DNA from: Lamellibrachia satsuma
Lineage: Eukaryota; Annelida; Polychaeta; Sabellida; Siboglinidae
Length of the DNA: 64,000 bases
Reading direction: 5' to 3'
Assembly: GCA_033239005.1 (NCBI GenBank)
Contig: BSQZ01000018.1
Span: 5,811,036-5,875,035 of the forward strand
Of this stretch, positions 59,167 through 64,000 are shown one piece after another. Numbering within the stretch: position 1 is the stretch's first letter; the number at the start of each line of letters is the position of its first letter. The notes under the pieces are model-generated. The model saw only the letters and a list, made by a program, of their open reading frames with translations. It did no database searches and was not told the DNA's origin. The position numbers and the translations under genes are program-made.

Positions 59167-61250
59167 TTAGTTGTCACTGTCTTGTTCGCTGTCGTCAAAG
59201 TTTCCAGTGTACATCGCATGGCTGCATTTGTTCACCGATCCCTGGCAGCGGCAACCTACGTAACATGCAGTGCTATTCCCGGCGCATGAACAGTTCCTGT
59301 CGCATCCTTTGGTACATCCAATTCATATGGTTTCGGTCATCTGCCGTGGGCAGGCAGGTTCTGTTGATGCCACTAGGACAAGCTTGCCATTATCCAGAAC
59401 CCACCCATATTCTTCATACGGTGGGATGATGGGCTTGCAGACAAGGGCACTCTTATCTATCATAGATGCCAAAGCAACACGTCGCAGATGCAGAAGGAAA
59501 TCATCTTCTGTTTGTGGTAGCAGCTTCAGCAGCGTTGATTTGTTATTCAGAAACTTGTACACCCTGACCTGTCCGAGATCGGAGGCCTCGATTTCGTCGC
59601 CTCGGTTGGTGTACACGGCTTTGACAAGTTGCCCTGCCTGGTTGATGACATCTGGTGTGATATGATCCTTGTCTTGATCAGCGAAATTCTCCAATGCAGA
59701 GATATCCGTTGTCTTGCTGCTATTCAGCCACTCCTTCTTACCAGTGAAGTATGGATACCTCGTTGTATCTCGCCCCCTGAGGCTGTGAAGGAAGGGAAGT
59801 GAACTACATTGTGCAGGTCCCAATGCAGCACACATATCATTAATGGATAGGTAGTTTTCTGATGCAGTTCAAATCCACAGTTCCGGCAGATCTTTCAACA
59901 GCGGCGATGCATAATACATGTACATAACAATGATGTATGTGTCGTTTGCATGGATTCTGGGCATTGTATGCAGTGTGAAGAAATACTCTAGTGTCAGCTT
60001 CATGTTGTGTGGACTCTAAGTCAGGAACATATGTGACTGAACTCTTTGCAATCAGCACGCTCTTACTTTCTCCTCCCATAAGTAGGACAACATAGGGAAG
60101 TTCGTCTTTCTGTCTATCCCTGAGGGTCAATGCAAGTTGGTATGTGGCTTGATCCCCAGTAATGACGGTCTATGTATCACCAAGTGCATGTGATGTCTTC
60201 ACTAGCCGTGTCATCTCCTTTTTGAACACAACAGGGTCTGTTTTAGATGCTGGGGTCAAGGGCAGGTACCCAATTTTGCTTGCCTCTTTGTATTGTAGCA
60301 GTCTGGCACATAATGAAAAAAATGCCTAGCAAGCAAGCTTCTCTCTTGGCATATGTAGCAGCTGTGATGTCGTCAGATGTCGCCCTAGTCGCCACATGAG
60401 CAACATATTTTCTGCAGTGTTGTCAGATGGGATCTCTAAAGTGACAACGCTCTCAATGCCGCTGAGTGATCAGGAGTTCTGTCTATTCTTTGCAGATATG
60501 TAGCAGACATGAATGTCTGTATCGGGAATATTAGACAGCGTTGTCCTCCTCTTTGAAGGTGAGATGGGGATGCTGGCACCCTCTTTGTGTCTGGCTTGAG
60601 TATGCCTTATGCCCAGAATTTTCGATTATGATAGCAGTTGTTGCGTTGAAACTCCCACCCTCTAATGTATTCTTTTTCAGTCCAGATTATCCATTGCAAA
60701 AACGTGTGGTGTCTCATGATTATGAGACATGTTCTCCTGAATGTACACCCCGTCTTCCTCGGTCTGTTGCATGATGTTGGCACATTGTGAAGTCAACTGA
60801 CGTTGCAGATGATCATAGTTGATTCCTAGGCCGAGTCTATTGTTCAGTGTGTTCAGTGCCATGCTCTGTGTTTGGCTGTACACATGGTAGACAGTGGCAA
60901 TGCCCAGTCGGATGGGCATCCCAGAAACATGTTGCAGAAGTTGTTGGGGCACAATATGGGCCTTTCCCTTGGTTGGGTCATCGACAAGCTTCCGTCCTGA
61001 ACTGTCAGGCTCTCCTTCTATGCGTGGCATTCTTGCTTTATTACCGGGCAAGCATGGCCGTGAAATTGAAAAAGAGTTTGGAACAATCTTTTCTGCAGGA
61101 GAGAACGATACTTCGGTTGGCTGCTCATGTCTTCTTTCTTTCCTGCAGAAATCGTTATCTGCTCTCACTATTTTGGCTGCACGGTGTAGAACAAGCTGCT
61201 TTTCTTCAACGTGACGGTCTAATTCCAGATGCCTGAGCTTCTAGAGAACA
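59167..61250 (-). pseudogene. EADTR/LTGCDTT-family gene with Cys-rich tail, broken
   Basis: On the minus strand, conserved blocks appear in order. N-terminal part: TLNNRLGLGINYDHLQRQL and HVFAMDNLDW near 60870-60675. Middle: STQHEADTRVFLHTAY near 60010. Then, in shifted frames, SPLLKDLPELWI near 59885, LPFLHSLRGRDTTRYPYF near 59800 and IPPYEEYGWVLDNGK near 59410. After an in-frame TGA at 59323, a tail follows with regular cysteines: GCTKGCDRNCSC, then YVGCRCQGS, then KCSHAMY. The stop is TAA at 59167. This set matches a family of uncharacterised proteins widespread in invertebrates, with a (H)EADTR block, an H.LTGCDTT block and a CXC-like C-terminus. Its function is unknown; it is often multicopy, so transposon association is suspected. 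Stops and frameshifts indicate a pseudogene. Confidence 0.7.
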
Positions 61251-61479
61251 TCACCAAGGGGTATCGCAGATGCACAAATGAATCCAGATCCGCTACATTG
61301 GTTAATAATTGAAAGCCAAACTTCTGGTGCAATTTCCATTTCGGTGTGATTGAACGGTATGTGCCTACAGTTTTGACTCCTATCTCCAGGAGTTAACACA
61401 AAAATCTAATTACTATAGGGTAATTATACAGATAGACTAAGTGTTCACTGTTAATAATCATCAGTCCATTGTCACAGAC
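61251..61479. other. possible 3' end/LTR region of the gypsy element
   Basis: Short stretch between the gypsy pol end and the broken gene. An LTR would be expected here or nearby, but I cannot show one without its partner, which lies outside the window. Confidence 0.3.
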
Positions 61480-64000
61480 TTAATCTCCGTATAGAGGTGG
61501 TTTCATGATTTAACGATCAAAGTGGGTTCGATACGGATAGACATTACATCGTAGTGTTCTGGCAGTATCGGCAGTATTTATAGTGTCAATTCCATTGTTG
61601 CGTTGTCGATTTGGTTGACCGGCAGTGACGTTGATTGTGAGACTTCGCTGGAGTTGATTCGATGTGATATTCTCTCGGGTCCGACTCGTTTGGTTCATCT
61701 CGCGGTGTAGTATATTGTACATAATCGCTCAGTCAGCTGCTTGACTACTCTTCATTTTCTCCACCTGTTGTTTGAGTCAACCATGTCTTTGATAAGAACT
61801 GGCGTTCCAGTGTTGATCTGTGGCAAATCACAAGCGTTCTTGTTGTACTGATGTTGTAGATTCCGGCGTTTTCGGTCTTTCTCATCACGTACACATTCGT
61901 TCGTATCTGGCTCGTAACACTGTCGTGCTTGTGGCACCAATGATCGCGTGCTCTGGACTTGTTGTCATCTCAACAGCCGGCGTGTTACGGAACTCTAGTA
62001 GCGCAAGATAGGGATCATCAAATCTCTTGAGCAGTCTTTTTCGCTATATTCACGGCAAATTCAGCTTTGCCGTTCGATTTCGAGTGGTAGGGTGAACTGG
62101 AGGTCAAACTGAATTCCCACTCATCACTGAACTTTCGGAATTTATTACTTGTGAACTGTGGCCCGTTGTCGGCTTGGACCACTACCGGTGTGATATATCT
62201 CGCAAATTGTTGCTTACATACTTCAACAACAGTCGTGGCGATAGTGTCCCTTAATTTAGCGAATTCGATGAAATCATAAGAATAAGATAAATCACTCTCT
62301 TATATGTGAATATATCCAGTCCAACTTTCATCCACGGTCACGACGTATAGCTTTCGGAATAACAGTGCGAGAACCCTCGTAGATGATTCTATCCTGCATT
62401 GTCAGCTCCTCGCGGAAGGTCCAGTAAGGTTTTGCGATGTAGGAGTCATCAGTCTTTAGTCTGGCCATCCCTTCATAATCACGCTGGCGATTAACTCTGA
62501 GTCCTGTGAAGTAGCTTTCTGTATGGCTTGGTATCGCACATCAGAAACGCGTTTGTCAGCGCTTGCATCACGCTTTTCAAAGCTTTGAAGTAGCTCATTG
62601 GTTACTTGCGTTTGAAAGACCTCTTCTCTTGGTACGTCTTCTGTCTTCCCACCATTACTTCGTAGACGTGGCAACATGTCTGCCACAGTTTGTTCTCGTC
62701 CAGGGTGATATTCGATCTTCAGTGAGTAACGCTGTAGGGCTGACAGCATGCTTTGAAAGCGTTTAGGTGCTAGCAATAAATATTTTCTTGCTATCGCTTC
62801 TAGTGGTTTGTGGTCCTATTGAATGATAACATATGTATGCCCGAAGATGTATTGATCGTACTTTCGCGCTGCGAATGCGATCGCTAGACATTCTAGCTCA
62901 ATTGGTGCATGGTTGCTTTCGCTCTTCGTCAGTGAACGAGATGCATAGGCCACTGGTTTAATATTTTGCATCATCGCTGCGCCTAGACCAACGGTACGTG
63001 CATATGTCTGGTTTCTTTGGGTCGTAGTATCCGAGTACCTGGTCAAACTTTGCCAGTTCCTTCATTTTCTGGAACGCCTTCTCCTGTTCATCATCCCACA
63101 CAGTCTGCATCTTTATGAGTGAGTCTCCGCAGTGGCTCACTCACGCTCGATAGGTTGGGCATGACAATTTCAAGATAGTTTGTGTATCTTAGAAAGTGGC
63201 GTAGTTCTGCTGTGCTTGTTTGTGCACTTGTGTTTTTGATCACATCGACCTTCGTTGGGTCTGGCTTCACTCCATTTGTTGTTAGTAGATGTCCTATGTA
63301 GGACAACTCGGTCGTGTGGAAGCGGCATTTCGACTTGTTGAGCTTGATATTCATCATTATGGCTCTCTCTCTCTAGCAGTTTGATCAGATTCCTATCATG
63401 ATTTTTGCGAGATTCTTCTTGGGTAACCCCACAACCGTAGATCAGACTATAATCTGCTACGACAGTTACTCCGCTTAAGTGTTCAAGTGCATTTGTGAAC
63501 TTGCGTTGGACTTTGTAGCCACCGTACGGCGTCCAGAAGGTTGTCAACTCACTGCTTCGTTCTGTTAGTTTGTCTTGCATCCATCTTTTACGTCACACAG
63601 CGAGACGATTGTGGCTTCTGTGAGTTGTGGCAACACATAATCTATTAATGGAATTGGATAGTGGTTGCGATTGATCGCCTTGTTCAAGTCGGAAGGATCC
63701 AAACACACTCGAATGGTCCCATTTGCTTTACGGACTGGCAGCATGTTCGAAATCCACCTTTTCAAGCAAACCCAGTTTCCCTAGCGATTCAATTTTGCTT
63801 TCACTTCTGTTTTCATCGACAGTGGAATCTTCCTCGGTCGATTCCGCACTGGTCTGACATCTAGGTCAAGGTCAGTGCCATAGTTATCCGGTACGCAACC
63901 GAGTCCATTGATCACATCACTGTATTGGTCGAGTGTCTTTTTGAAGTCCTTTGTGGTATCTGTATTGTCAACTGGGTGTACATTGTCGTTTATAGACAGC
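61480..64000 (-). mobile_element. Ty3/gypsy LTR retrotransposon pol, defective, continues off right edge
   Basis: Minus-strand pol in the expected order. RT start: MLPVRKANGTIRVCLDPSDL (near 63740) and YPIPLIDYVLPQL. Altered catalytic block: TVVADYSLIYG (near 63480), where the usual second Asp of the DD pair is Tyr. RT thumb: KLNKSKCRFHTTELSYIGHL. RNase H: PVAYASRSLTKSESNHAPIE, with DHKPLEAI near 62815. Linker: LKIEYHPGREQTVADMLPRL. Integrase pieces: VVQADNGPQFTSNKF and SNGKAEFAV (near 62180-62080), and the C-terminal NTGTPVLIKDMVDS (near 61800). The segment before the catalytic block jumps from WTPYGGYKV to FTNALEHL, losing the usual MPFG region. Stops and deletions in integrase confirm it is dead. 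gag, protease and the 5' LTR would lie to the right. Confidence 0.92.

Overview
This window is eukaryotic, almost certainly from an invertebrate animal. It contains split genes with consensus splice sites and metazoan gene families: a Shaw/Kv3-type potassium channel and a DUF229 sulfatase-fold membrane protein. It also carries many decayed CR1/L2/RTE-type LINEs, a gypsy retrotransposon, (TA)n tracts and an unusual load of minisatellites. No rRNA, CRISPR or bacterial gene organisation is seen. The species cannot be fixed from the sequence; a marine lophotrochozoan, lancelet or cnidarian would all fit.

Layout. 0-7.3 kb: a 48-bp minisatellite, a THAP-domain fragment, a decayed L2-like LINE on the minus strand with a nested insertion, and one copy of a 1.1-kb dispersed repeat. 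7.9-8.1 kb: a candidate first exon resembling the N-terminus of KRBA2-like proteins. 10.5-11.3 kb: a strong small hairpin, then a minus-strand reading frame of nine 11-residue repeats in which internal changes are silent or in-frame. 15.8-22.5 kb: a two-exon DUF229 gene whose 4.7-kb intron holds a CR1 LINE (ORF1 with SGNH esterase, broken ORF2). 23.0-29.3 kb: a PHD-finger LINE, further LINE fragments and second copies of repeats seen near the left end. 29.5-30.3 kb: an unrecognised frame with one stop. 34.2-37.8 kb: an integrase remnant, then a PHD-type LINE whose 5' part is inverted relative to its 3' part. 38.8-40.3 kb: a 45-bp satellite with a 225-bp higher-order period.

42.9-53.5 kb: four exons of a Shaw-type Kv channel, from the T1 domain to S3, with matching intron phases. 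Its introns hold a CR1 copy, an RTE-like fragment and four minisatellites (32, 31/32, 19 and 46 bp). The exons for S4, pore and S6 were not found before the window ends. 54.2-58.6 kb: a 25-bp array and a 3.9-kb, 30-bp array that keeps codon register throughout. 59.2-61.3 kb: a broken minus-strand gene of the EADTR/LTGCDTT family with a Cys-rich tail. 61.5-64.0 kb: a defective gypsy pol gene running off the right edge.

The two host genes best supported are the DUF229 protein and the Kv channel; no operon-like cooperation is implied. Most of the rest is transposon debris and tandem repeats. The more unusual observations are the coding-like 11-residue repeat frame, the long-range order in the 30-bp array, the inverted LINE and the hairpin at 10.5 kb.
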